Below are positions 1 through 11,692 of a stretch of 64,000 bases of DNA, piece by piece. The notes below the pieces were generated by a model, which saw only the letters and a program-made list of their open reading frames with translations, did no database searches and was not told the origin of the DNA. A program made the position numbers and the translations under genes. The DNA comes from Mactromeris polynyma (lineage: Eukaryota > Mollusca > Bivalvia > Venerida > Mactridae): positions 54,376,431-54,440,430 of the forward strand of contig JASFXZ010000002.1 in NCBI GenBank assembly GCA_032209605.1, written 5' to 3'. Numbering within the stretch: position 1 is the first letter of the stretch; each line of letters starts with the position of its first letter.

Positions 1-379
1 ACCTGCCCTGCCCGAGAATCGTAGCCGTACCTCCCGAGAGGTGGAGGACAAAAAACTGTAGCCAATCGTTACGGACAGAAATGACCTGCCCAGCCCGAGA
101 ATCGTAGCCGTACCCCCCGAGAGGTGGAGGACAAATGACTGTAGCCAATCGTTACGGACAGAAATGACCTGCCCTGCTCGAGAATCGTAGCCGTACCTCC
201 CGAGAGGTGGAGGACAAATGACTGTAGCCAATCGTTACGGACAGAAATGACCTGTCCTGCCCGAGAATCGTAGCCGTACCTCCCGAGAGGTGGAGGACAA
301 TAGACTGTAGCCAATCGTTACGGACAGAAATGACCTGCCCTGCCCGAGAATCGTAGCCGTACCCCCCCCCCCCCCCGAG
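1..379. repeat. 83-bp tandem repeat (about 4.5 copies)
   Basis: Units beginning acctgccc start at 1, 84, 167, 250 and 333, an exact 83-bp period. Each unit contains a core (ccgagaggtggaggacaa) that becomes the unit of the next array. A run of about 14 C at 362-375 marks the switch. The array probably continues left of the window. Confidence 0.95.
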
Positions 380-838
380 AGGTGGAGGACAAATGAAGCC
401 GTACCTCCCGAGAGGTGGAGGACAAATGAAGCCGTACCTTCAGAGAGGTGGAGGACAAATGAAGCCGTACCTCCCGAGAGGTGGAGGACAAATGAAGCCG
501 TACCTTCCGAGAGGTGGAGGACAAATGAAGCCGTACCTTCCGAGAGGTGGAGGACAAATGAAGCCGTACCTCCCGAGAGGTGGAGGACAAATGAAGCCGT
601 ACCTTCCGAGAGGTGGAGGACAAATGAAGCCGTACCTCCCGAGAGATGGAGGGCAAATGAAGCCGTACCTTCCGAGAGGTGGAGGACAAATGAAGCCGTA
701 CCTTCCGAGAGGTGGAGGACAAATGAAGCCGTACCTCCCGAGAGGTGGAGGACAAATGAAGCCGTACCTTCCGAGAGGTGGAGGACAAATGAAGCCGTAC
801 CTTCCGAGAGGTGGAGGACAAATGAAGCCGTAGCTCCC
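375..838. repeat. 33-bp tandem repeat (about 14 copies)
   Basis: The unit atgaagccgtacctcccg plus gagaggtggaggacaa is 33 bp and is nearly perfect. Because 33 is a multiple of three, frames stay open on both strands (plus-strand reading MKPYLPRGGGQ repeated). No signal peptide, splice site or non-repeat coding sequence is attached, so this is a minisatellite, not a gene. Confidence 0.95.
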
Positions 839-882
839 GGTGACAGTCTAGCGTTATAACCACTGAGCCCACAATCATGTAT
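835..882 (-). repeat. tRNA-derived SINE head fragment
   Basis: The minus strand reads gggctcagtggttataacg, a pol III A-box-like stretch, directly abutting the minisatellite. No B box was identified, so this is a fragment. Confidence 0.4.
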
Positions 883-2660
883 CGTAAATAACAAAACCCT
901 GCAGCATGGTGTACAGCAGATGCGACATTGACCTGTGTTTCAATGGTCCTTCTTTAGTTGTATTGCCTGTCTACAATCTAACACAATATCGTTAGATATA
1001 TAGCTTTTTTATTTCTCCACGTACTTGTTACAATAGTACAGACATTTAGAAACTAGGATATTTCAAACAGTGTCACTGATAGTGCATGCGTTATTCGCCG
1101 GTTTTATTGTTGCACATGAGATACAAACACAATATTATCTACGAAAGTTTCACATACACATGCGGAATAATTGCAAAAACAGAAGGCATCCGAAGATGAG
1201 ACGGAGGTATGCATCAAAACATTAGCAACATACAAAAAACCGGCGATCATAACTGCACATACTGCACGTGACTATGCTTAATTACTTTCCAAGCGTCTAC
1301 ATGATATGATTGCCAAAACCACGAAAAGTTTAGCACATTAATCAACAATAAATATATGAATGTGTATTTCAAATAATATGACAGCGGCAGAGAAAGTAAA
1401 TTTGCGTTATTTGTAATTCATAATGGATTATATACAGACGTGTATAAACAATAAGACGAGTTTCATATAGCAACGATGTTAGGATTACCAGACTTTAGTA
1501 CCCTCAGAGTCACTCTTTGTACTGAAAACTTATCAATTAGATATATCAAGCTGTGTGCTGTAAAACTGACATCTGACTTGTTGGCTTTTATTTAAAACCG
1601 TGTTAAAGTAAAACGCTGAAATTTGGGTTAGTTTAAAGCGGCAATACATATTTTATGTAATTAATGTATGTATAACAACGTTTACATGTTTGGTAAGGCA
1701 TAACAATCTTGCCGACGAAAATGTTTTTACATCTCTGAATTTGACATCATTTGCAATAAATAAGATATTTTACTCCTTGCATTCTTCGGAGAAACCGTCA
1801 CTGAAAAATGCCAACGGTATACAAAATATTGAATGTGACGATTACTGGCAGGAAAACATGTATGATTAACTTTTTTGATGCAAGAAACCCAATGTAATTC
1901 CATGTTTGTTATCAAAACGATACATTAGAAACTCCTCTCCGTTCTGTCAAAATCTCTATTTTCTTTTTGATGACTGGAATCAGCTACTTCTTTCGGTTTG
2001 TAAAATATCAATATCCAGCTGAACAGAGGGTCTTATTGTAAAATGAAATGCGATTTGGTGGTTTGAAGCGACATATGATCATCTGAGAACAGAGAAAAAA
2101 GTGTTATGGGGCTTTAAACTTATTTATTTTACATCGTTTGTGAGACAAGTTTATAACTAAATTAATTACTCCCGATGGCTGCTTCTTTTGTATCTGATCA
2201 GAACTCGCGCTTAGTTTGTGTATTGTGAAGTTACAAAACGCCCACATCGGGTTTCGAACTAAGGATCGGATCAGGAATCATGTGTTTTTCACCTCGGTCT
2301 TTATGCCTACTTAATTTCGACAACTTAATACTGATTCGATATGAAAAAGGTCCTCTGCATTACGAATAAGTTCCTGTTTTAATAAGAACGGAATATCCCA
2401 TCCAAGACAGCCTAATCAATTATATAATTCACGAATTACTATCAATCTATAGCCAGTGATTATGAATATGCTTGAAACAGTAGTTCAATATGCAGTGAAA
2501 TCGTTTGCTTCAAATATAAGATAAATGAAATTATTTTCATAAAAACATTCGTCAGTTTCTGAGAACTAGTATAGTTATAACAATGTATAAGTCTTGATAA
2601 GTTAAGGCTTATCCACAGCAGACGAAATAAGCTTGTATCATGTTGACAGTGCTTGTAAGT
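883..2660. other. Intergenic, nothing recognised
   Basis: AT-rich sequence with only short open frames. I see no conserved domain, convincing splice structure or element end. A short palindrome-free stretch at 2230-2300 has a weak B-box-like gttcgaaaccc on the minus strand. Confidence 0.5.
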
Positions 2661-2664
2661 TTAG

Positions 2665-2795
2665 GTAAGTTCACAGATATTTATTTTACAACGGGTAAAG
2701 CTCAATGCGGGTCTCGAACACACATCACTTAACCAGGGGTCAGGCGCTCTATCCCTCGACCAGTTCTCTTCTAACAAAGAAGGCCATAGTCGTAA
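2665..2795 (-). repeat. tRNA-derived SINE (minus strand)
   Basis: On the minus strand an A-box-like tggtcgagggat is followed after a tRNA-like spacing by a B box, gttcgagacccgc. The flanks do not form a full tRNA, so a SINE head is more likely than a tRNA gene. Confidence 0.6.
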
Positions 2796-5059
2796 ACAGT
2801 CGGAAAAAAATGTGTAAGTACTAGTCGTATTTGTATAAGTCGTATCTGTATAACTCAAATATAGCATAGGAAAGCAATGGATCTCTGTTTAGGTAATGTT
2901 GCACTGTATATGTGCGCATCATCGTAGTACTACGATTATATTTTCGAACTTCTGACCTTTCTGCACACTAGTACACGCGTTTGTTTCATCACTAAGGTTT
3001 AACCTTGTACGCCTGATATGATATTCTTATCTACCTGCAATGTAATTTATTTTCACGTTTATATTTCCTGTAAGGTGACATAACATCTACTCTATCATGA
3101 AACTTTATGAGGAAATGTATATAACACTTTTAAAAAATGCAAAGCTTGCATTTTTCCGTCGACGAAGTTCACGTCGAATGACCGGCAAAAATATTTAATA
3201 ATCTTACCTCATTCGATAACCTTTCTTTCGATCCATGTCCGAGGGATCTATGCTGTCTTATAGCTCCCTGCTTGTCCCCTTCAGCAACCAGATGGTCCAC
3301 AGACGGGTCTTCAGCGTTGTCGGAGGATGTGGACGACACTAATGCAAAGTACATCCTATAAAGTGTTGTATTTCATCACGTCTAATTTTATACGTGTCTA
3401 TAATATATCCTGAGACACATTTGCGGTGTATAAGCAATCACCTACCATACTGTACCACTCCCAAGATAAATACAGACAAATATGCATCGTCAGATAGTTT
3501 TGTAGGTATTCCATTCAGTTAATTTTTAAAAAACTCTTAAACGACAGGAATGTATATCCACTGTGGAGACTTTTTTCACTTCGAACAAGGTCGTAGATTA
3601 TTTATTGTGAAGTCACGTTACAGAAACACGCCAATGTAATCCTGTTTAAGGATTTTCCACATTTGAAAAGAAAAATTGTCGTAACTGTGTATCGATTTTC
3701 AATGATACCAGCACTTACAAGCAGTTTATCCATTCATTTAAGTTTAGAATTTGATATGGTTATTAGCTCTATCGATATGTGACACTAGCGTACACCCATT
3801 AATTATCACTTTAACCAATCGCCCGTACATTTATCCACGATAATCTGTAGCACTCATTAAATATTTACTTTCAATGAATTTGATACAATTTCCATACGAT
3901 GTGAGAACGTAGTGTCCATATATCCATCAAGTAAATACAACGCTAATGCATGAACAATCAGTTAAAAGTGAGCTCATTCTGTCTGCCGAAGCTTTTCTCG
4001 TTTTGTTTGATGTCTATTCGTCCATGTTAAGTACATTGTCAGCGCTATAAATACTAACATAACATAACACAGGTAGACTAGTCGTTAACTATATGTTATC
4101 TCGAATAGATACATGCTCTAACACCGGCTTAAAAACGAAATATTTTATCACTTTACAAAAGCATTTTCTTTAAGTGCGCTGATACAATGGTTATATATAT
4201 ACATGCATTGACATATACTTCATTAGTCAAGTCGGAGTGTTGACGCATTAACAGATAAAATCAGGATTTTCAAACGTTCGCCGGACTTCATTCATAAAAA
4301 TGCAGAAAGCGTTAAACCATTACCTGGTTATAAATAAAGTGAAAGTTGAAACGTGTCATTAATATCAATGTTCTGTACGTTTATGTCCACGTAACTCCCA
4401 CTTAACCGGGTAACTATGTCCGATCTGTCAGATAACATAGGTACTAATTGTTTGGATAAATTAAATAAAACAAAACCAGTTGACGCCCGGTGACATAATA
4501 TGGTATAACAGATAATACTTATCACAAAATATGGCGATAAAGTGAGGACAATGGAAGGTAGTATTAAGTGCACGAACTAGCGACGTCTGTTGAATATGAA
4601 TATAATAGCACAAGAAATAGACTCAGATCAGTGTAAGGGAATCCTGTAGAATAGAAATGTTTTCCTGTTACCATAGCAATAAAATTAAGAATAGAAACGT
4701 GTTGGTTCAGGTCACCAACAAAGTTAATACATGCACCAATATGGTCCCGTACAATAAATGTATAATCATATAATGACAATAACTAGCGCGCTACTTTGTA
4801 CTATTATATTCTTGTAACAATAAACTAATAAAATAGACCCATAGCTATTTATGCTGAAAAATTCAGGGAAATGTATTAAAATTTATAAAAGTTATAACAC
4901 TTGTCCCAATCTTTCCGAACACCCCTCGTATTAATTTGACGCTTAAACCAATTATTTAGTACAGGATTCAATATGCAAAGGCATCTAGTTGTTCAGTTAC
5001 TAGTAAATTTACTGATCCTACTTTTATTGCTGCTGCTGCAGCTCCTGTTACAGTCAATA
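2796..5059. other. Intergenic, nothing recognised
   Basis: AT-rich sequence with no supported gene. There is a short palindrome around the HindIII-like aagctt at 3133-3154 (aaaatgcaaagcttgcattt), and many acatgta words. Frames of 60-80 codons here lack recognisable domains. Confidence 0.5.
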
Positions 5060-5241
5060 TACAGTCAAACTTTACTTAAAGACCACCTCAATATTAAGAC
5101 CACCTCGAAATTAAAAACACAATTTTAAAGTCCATTTTCACTGTTTTCCTCTTTATTCAACCTCAATATTTAGACCAACTATATAAGAAGACCATTTTTC
5201 AAGGGTCCCAAGTGTGGTCTTATTATCGAGGTTTTATTGTA
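5060..5241 (+). mobile_element. MITE, pogo/Tigger-like family T1, copy 1
   Basis: Terminal inverted repeats tacagtcaaact and ggttttattgta are flanked by TA. The interior has the family phrases gaccacctcaatattaagac and a central ggtcccaag. Four more copies lie at 9174, 26205, 37606 and 39356. TA target sites and CAGT ends suggest a non-autonomous pogo/Tigger relative; this assignment is inference. Confidence 0.75.
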
Positions 5242-6044
5242 TAATATTCTGTATCGTATATTGTGCATATATTTCATCTCTAACTTTTCTGTCTGCCACA
5301 CATATGACGCGATTCTTCCTGATAGAGCACCCAACCAAACAATATAAATATTCACATTCTAAAATAGCATTAGTTCAATCAAGCAGAGATATATAGCGTT
5401 GTACGATGTTTGTAATGCGGTCTCTCTATGAAAGAATATCCGTGTAATTCATTTTCCTCGGCTGTTTTACAAAGCTCATCCGTTTCTTCTTCAACTAATC
5501 AGTCAGTACACAGGCGTTAAAATCTGTCTATCAGAGAAATTTCTCTCGAATGAATAATAGATTGAAGCCTCAAAAATGGATAAAGTCTATACGTACCTGC
5601 TTATCGGAGGCTTACTGTATGTTACTGGCACATCTACTCGGTAACGCTTTAGAGTAACGCATTTGTATAGTAAGATAAGTTATAAATAATGTCATCTGTA
5701 AAATCATACAATATATAAGCCAAGTATTGTATACATTGAAGTTCAAATGTCAATAGAATATATTGACATGTCACAAGATTAAATAATTAGGTATCGAAAT
5801 AGATTTTCTCTTGAAGCCGGGTTTGACACATTCATGACGAGGGTTATTAGTGTTTGACTGTCAATACACGAGTCAATAAACGTTATACTTAACTGTAGGT
5901 AATGTTTGGATCATTTATTTCCTGTACATATGTATCTGATCTTCTCTTTAATGGAGGTGAGATTCAAACGAGTTTGTATGAATATTGCAGATCTATAAGT
6001 GGTACACTAGAGAAGTTCATACATGTATTCATTACCCTGAACTC
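5242..6044. other. Intergenic, nothing recognised
   Basis: AT-rich sequence with no supported gene or element ends. Confidence 0.45.
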
Positions 6045-6298
6045 CAGGGTTATAGAAATCCACTTTTTTTAAGCTTACCAACATAAGCAATTGTTTGGTT
6101 GTAAGTCAAACCTTAGAATCCCACAAACGCATAAATGGGATTATTAATTTTAGATTGTGGAGCTATCATTGTGTATGTTTATTTGTTACTAAATTGACCA
6201 ATGTTCTCGGACAACTAGTTTCCTATGTCAAACATATCAAATTTTACATTTCCATAAGTCGGGGACAAGTGCCTTTGAAAATAAATTCTAAAGCCCCG
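6045..6298. mobile_element. hAT-like MITE with 5-bp TSD, copy A
   Basis: The element starts cagggttatagaaatcc and ends ttctaaagccccg. It is flanked by a perfect 5-bp direct repeat AACTC (6040-6044 and 6299-6303). The interior is about 80 percent identical by eye to 14690-14870 (phrases ttctcggacaactagtttcc and attttacatttccataagtc). Confidence 0.8.
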
Positions 6299-6893
6299 AA
6301 CTCCCTTGGAAAGATCTAGACAAAACAGGAAGAACGCATACACAGATAGGGGACAGAAGAATGTTCGTTGTCAGTGTTTCAAACTACTTTACACTTAAGG
6401 TTCATCAAGTGAATTATTTCATTTCTTGTATAATATGCAGACAGTCTATCCATTGAAATAAATACAACGTATCATAATTGTTTGTTTTATATTCAATATT
6501 TTATACTCGTTGAATAAAAAATCATGAAAATGGCAATTAATCCCTAGGTTGAACAACTATTGCTTGGATAAGATCGACGTTAAGTTATGACTAGAAAACA
6601 ATATAATAAGTGATGAGGAGGTTCCTCTTTGATTTATACACGGAAATAAACAATGTATGGACATTAAACAGGTCAAATACTCATGTGTTCTACTTGAATA
6701 TTTAACTCTTCTTAATAAAGCTGAAGTAATTGTTCTCAGTTGTATAATATAGGGAAGTTACAATACAATATAAAACAAAACAATACAATACAATTTGTTT
6801 TAAGTCGGCACGACATTATAACAAATAACATAAGCTTAGATGTAGAGCTTTTACAACCGAACAACCAACAACCAACAGTTAACTTGAGGAAGA
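6299..6893. other. Intergenic with dispersed repeat at 6780-6860
   Basis: No gene is seen. Positions 6790-6855 share a segment (ttttaagtcggca, cattataaca, ataacataagct) with 60490-60555. Both copies precede a minisatellite. Confidence 0.5.
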
Positions 6894-7513
6894 ACTGGTC
6901 ATTACTGACATCAAACACAGGAACGCTGATCAAGTGGGGGAACAGGTCAGTACTGACATCAAACACAGGAACGCTGATCAAGTGGGGGAACAGGTCAGTA
7001 CTGACATCAAACACAGGAACGCTGATCAAGTGGGGGAACAGGTCATTACTGACATCAAACACAGGAACGCTGATCAAGTGGAAGAACAGGTCAGTACTGA
7101 CATCAAACACAGGAACGCTGATCAAATGGAAGAACAGGTCAGTACTGACATCAAACACAGGAATATTGGTCAAGTGGAAGAACAGGTCAGTACTGACATC
7201 AAACACAGGAACGCTGATCAAATGGAAGAACAGGTCAGTACTGACATCAAACACAGGAACGCTGATCAAATGGAAGAACAGGTCAGTACTGACATCAAAC
7301 ACAGGAATATTGGTCAAGTGGAAGAACAGGTCAGTACTGACTTCAAACACAGGAACATTGGTCAAGTGGAATAACAGGTCTGTACTGACTTCAAACACTG
7401 GAACATTGGTCACGTGGAATAACAGGTCAGTACTGACTTCAAACACTGGAACATTGGTCACGTGGAATAACAGGTCAGTACTGACTTCAAACACTGGAAC
7501 AATGGTCACGTTA
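6894..7513. repeat. 48-bp tandem repeat (about 13 copies)
   Basis: The unit begins ggtcagtactgacatcaaac and is 48 bp, so frames stay open in several phases on both strands (up to 264 codons). The unit includes the perfect 12-bp palindrome GTCAGTACTGAC. Variants (gctgatcaa versus attggtcaa, gggggaaca versus gaagaaca or ggaataaca) are ordered along the array. There is no evidence of coding. Confidence 0.95.
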
Positions 7514-8496
7514 ACGCTGAAATACGTGAACTAGGGAAAAACGGTGTTATACCCGACGCTACAAAAGCGTTAAAAATACTACTTTAAACTTGAACGTGTT
7601 AGAGCAATTAGTCTACATGAATACATGTGCACCGACGTGCTTCAAGGTTTTAAGCGTATACTTGAAAAATATACAAAAGTGCGTACCAACGGATATATTT
7701 CAATTACAAATATGATCAACCACATTGAATTAGACAACAAATCATTGGCTTTTGATCCAGAATACTTCCTCCAACCAAGACCTTGAAACTCACAAACATT
7801 CGCTTTCAGATAACAAAACGCTCTCTACTGAGTGGTTTGCACCGGGCTTGATACTCTATTAACTCAGAATTCGCTCTCACTTCAAAATGTGTTCCGTTGG
7901 AATAGAGGGAACCAAGCAGGGTTGTTACAGGCACGTTCGTATAGCGCGATAAAAACAAACAGATGGCGCGTGAATCTATTGATATATTCACTGAGACTGC
8001 ATGCTTATTTTGGATCATCGAATAGGAAATCAAAAATACTATTTCTATGTCACACCTTTTCGATTTATTGTTTTAAATCTTCTACATGTATAAGGCATTA
8101 AATTCAGAACAACCAAGAACGATTTACTCTTATACACTTTTCGATATAGGGGAGGTAATTATTGCTGTATTGATACATTCACGATGAAATAACCTCCCTT
8201 TAACTACTTCGCTATTTACGTGTTAATAACGGTATAATGAAATCATATCATATCTCTACTTATCATTATATTGCGCTAAACTGTCATGTAAATTGTTTGT
8301 TTCTTTATATGAATTATGATTTATGGTTTCAATACATCTGCAATTAGTTTTGCTTTATTTAAACACTCAATAAGAACAACAATAAAGTTTTGATGTTGGG
8401 AGAAAATAACAATTGTGTTGATGTACCATACATTAAACAAAATTACACATAGTATGGCATTCCACGACTTTTGTATGTACACTATATTTTCATTAT
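7514..8496. other. Intergenic, nothing recognised
   Basis: Contains open frames on both strands around 7806-8101 with no recognisable domain and no flanking splice structure I trust. Confidence 0.45.
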
Positions 8497-8497
8497 A

Positions 8498-8752
8498 GTA
8501 TCTCGTGCCCGAGTGGTTAAGGCATCCGTCTTGGGAGTGGGAGGTCGTAGGTTCGAGTTCCGGTAGGGGTCCGTTCTGTTATGGCCGGTTCGTGAGCCAC
8601 CAGCTAGTTAAATAATGTTTATCATCCGCCTACCTGCCTGTTGCCTGGCATTAAAATGATAGGAATCGGGAGGTAAATGTGCTCAGAAATTAGGTGTCTC
8701 ATAAGTCAGAAATGGCTGGCACTTTAAATAGGGGTGACACTATATTAAATAA
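8498..8752 (+). repeat. tRNA-derived SINE, near complete
   Basis: A-box tgcccgagtggttaagg at about 8506 and B-box ggttcgagttcc at 8550-8561 form a Ser/Leu-type tRNA head. A tRNA-unrelated body follows, then a tail with gtgacactatattaaataaac near 8730-8752. The head has no foldable complete acceptor stem, so it is a SINE, not a tRNA gene. Confidence 0.8.
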
Positions 8753-9173
8753 ACACTTTACTTTTATAGTTGCACCAATGAACACTATCACACTGATTCT
8801 ATATATACCATGTCTTACTATCATGTATCGAAACAATCGAAATTCATCTATGACTATCACATTTTAGATTAATCACATTTCATGGACATTACATTATCCT
8901 GATGCTTTAGATATTTGACCTTGGGAATAACTGTATACATTTAATTACGGAGGTCACACAATTACAACAAGTACTGTACATACACACCCTATGAGGTAAG
9001 TAGACTTAATGGCAGGTTTTTGCATCTTGAAGACGTTTATCTTAATGTTGATTGGTTCATTGATTTATACAATGTTTATGTTAATATATTACCTAGTACG
9101 TGGATAAACACGATAATTAAATGCACAGCATAAAATAACAATGAACTTTGAATTCGAAACGTGCGGAAGTGAG

Positions 9174-9352
9174 TACAGTAAAACTACAATAATGCGACCA
9201 CCCTTGGGACCCTTAAAAACGGATCCTATTATTGAGGTGGTCTTAATATTAAGGTTGAGTAATGAGCATACAGTAAAATGAGTTTTAAATTGTGTTAAAA
9301 ATGTTGAGGTGGTCTTATTTTTTAGGTTGTCTTTAAGTGAGGTTTTACTGTA
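9174..9352 (-). mobile_element. MITE family T1, copy 2 (inverted)
   Basis: Flanking TA and ends tacagtaaaact and gaggttttactgta. The ccttgggacccttaaaaac phrase lies near the left end, the reverse of copy 1, so it is inserted in the opposite orientation. Confidence 0.8.
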
Positions 9353-10250
9353 TTTTCATATTGCGTATAACATACAAAGTCATAGGATACACTTATTAAT
9401 TTAGCCTGTAGTATTCCCAGTGTCCAGGGTATACTATGTATTAAGGGCGTGGCACAAGCCATCAGTAGCAGGTTTTCAGACAATGCAAAATCGTACACAA
9501 CTATTTCGTACAGTTACAACAAACAACCAAATAAGTGATGCACGAGATGCCTTACATTTACACTCAAGTCAAAGAACTGAACTGCGTATTTGTCTGTGTG
9601 TCTGGTGGCTTTGTGGACCATTCTGTAAGAAACATGTTGTGTTATACTTAGTTGCTGTGATATTACAGGCGCGTATATGTCTGTACGCATTTACACAATA
9701 AAATTATTACAGTCTAACCTTTATATCCGGTCAAAAACACACAAATGTAAAATAAATTAAAAATCGAATAGCCTTAATTCAATTTTCTCATAGCTACGCC
9801 CCTGTACTATCTGAATTATGTAGACGTATGTATGTGAATCCATCTGGTGTTTGCTTTATAAACCTTTTCATAGATTGTTATGTAACGAGAGAGAATATCG
9901 TGTGATATCTACGAACTGTGTCTAATATCATGTAGTTGGACAAAATATCCACCATCAAATGTTGAACTTCAATTCTAGAATTCAAGCAGTGTGATAAAAT
10001 TGAAGGGGGTTCTTTGGTTTCAATGCCATCATGTTCTAAGTTTGCACCAGATGGTAAAATATATTCTTAAAAAATATGTACATATTATTTGCAATTATGC
10101 ACAAGGAATCTTTGCCAGTATAAGTAAAAGGTGTCCTCCTTGGTGGAAGCATATTTCTTGCATGAAATCTAGTCTAGAATTCACATTTGGCATTGGTTGT
10201 CGAATAAACTACCAATGGGAATATTAGTACAAACATGATCATATTTTAAT
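9353..10250. other. Intergenic; unrecognised 93-codon frame at 9420-9701
   Basis: The plus-strand frame 9420-9701 (begins MSRVYYVLRA, if its first codon is read as Met) has no domain I recognise. It is probably chance. A second open frame at 9991-10227 is equally unremarkable. Confidence 0.4.
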
Positions 10251-10254
10251 TCAT

Positions 10255-10260
10255 TTTATT
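10255..10260 (-). terminator. Polyadenylation signal AATAAA for the acidic repeat gene
   Basis: The minus strand reads AATAAA about 190 nt downstream of the stop codon at 10452, a plausible 3' UTR length. Confidence 0.55.
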
Positions 10261-10451
10261 CATACACGATGAGCCAGCATCAGGGTAAAATATAAAAGCA
10301 ACAAATGCAATACTGTTAAGCAAGCATATTACATTCAAATGCGACGTTTAAATAATCACTTAATTATCATCACTATGTTCTACATAAGCAGCATATTGCT
10401 TCGTTGTACTCATTAATAGAGAGTGATCGATCATCAAACATTTAGTCACAT

Positions 10452-11692
10452 TCACGATTGTTGTTGGTTAGCAGTGGTTGGTCCGCTAGTAGCGGATACA
10501 GTGGATTCTGTAGTTTCATTTGTACTTTCAGTAGTATCCTCATTACTGCTATCTTCAGCATCTCCTTCAGAACTCACATCTTCAGAATCTTCTTCAGAAT
10601 CTTCTTCAGCACTTTCAATACTTCGGCGTCTTCTTCTATTGCTAGTTGTAGATACAGTGGCTTCTGTAGTTTCAGTTGTGCTTTCAGTAGTCTCTTCACT
10701 ACTACTATCTTCAGAACTCACATCTTCAGAACTCACATCTTCAGAACTCACATCTTCAGAATCTTCTTCAGAATCTTCTTCAGAACTTTCAATACTTCGG
10801 CGTCTTCTCCTATTGCTAGTTGTAGATACAGTGGCTTCTGTAGTTTCAGTTGTGCTTTCAGTAGTCTCTTCACTACTGCTATCTTCAGCATCTCCTTCAG
10901 AACTCATATCTTCAGAATCTTCTTCAGAATCTTCTTCAGCACTTTCAATACTTCGGCGTCTTCTTCTATTGCTAGTTGTAGATACAGTGGCTTCTGTAGT
11001 TTCAGTTGTGCTTTCAGTAGTCTCTTCACTACTACTATCTTCAGAACTCACATCTTCAGAACTCACATCTTCAGAACTCACATCTTCAGAATCTTCTTCA
11101 GAATCTTCTTCAGAACTTTCAATACTTCGGCGTCTTCTCCTATTGCTAGTTGTAGATACAGTGGATTCTGTAGTTTCAGTTGTGCTTTCAGTAGTCTCTT
11201 CACTACTGCTATCTTCAGCATCTCCTTCCGAACTCATATCTTCAGAATCTTCTTCAGAACTTTCAATACTTCGGCGTCTTCTCCTATTGCTAGTTGTAGA
11301 TACAGTGGCTTCTGTAGTTTCAGTTGTGCTTTCAGTAGTCTCTTCACTACTGTTATCTTCAGCATCTCCTTCCGAACTCATATCTTCAGAATCTTCTTCA
11401 GAATTTTCGATACTTCGGCGTCTTCTCACAGTGCTAGTTGGAGATACGGTGGCTTTTGTAGTTTCAGTTGTACTTTCAGTGGTTTTCGTATTACTGCTAT
11501 CTTCAACATCATCTTCAGAATCTTCATCTGAACTTTCAATACTCTGGCGTGTTCCTTCACCACGGTGTCCTTTATGTTTCTTCTTTGAACTCTTATCTCC
11601 ATCATCGACATTTCCATTTTGGTTATCATTTCCTCCTTCATGTTCCTCATTGACATCTTTGGGTTCCCTTTCTTGCTCATTCGTAGTGTCAA
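10452..11692 (-). CDS. Acidic precursor exon 3 (repeat domain exon)
   Basis: The acceptor tttgtaattcag ends at 11693. The exon starts tt, which with the single g of exon 2 restores a GTT codon and the open frame to TGA at 10454-10452. The combined length is exactly divisible by three. At DNA level the exon is itself a tandem array. Confidence 0.85.

Noticed and set aside
393..833. 146-codon repeat protein MKPYLPRGGGQ
   Set aside because: Purely the 33-bp minisatellite read in frame; open frames exist on the other strand too, with no gene structure.
6736..7534. Overlapping 257- and 264-codon proteins on opposite strands
   Set aside because: Both follow the 48-bp array; the plus frame starts at a TTG and the non-repeat ends have no domain.
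8498..8575. Functional tRNA gene
   Set aside because: A and B boxes are present but no complete cloverleaf, and a SINE body and tail follow.
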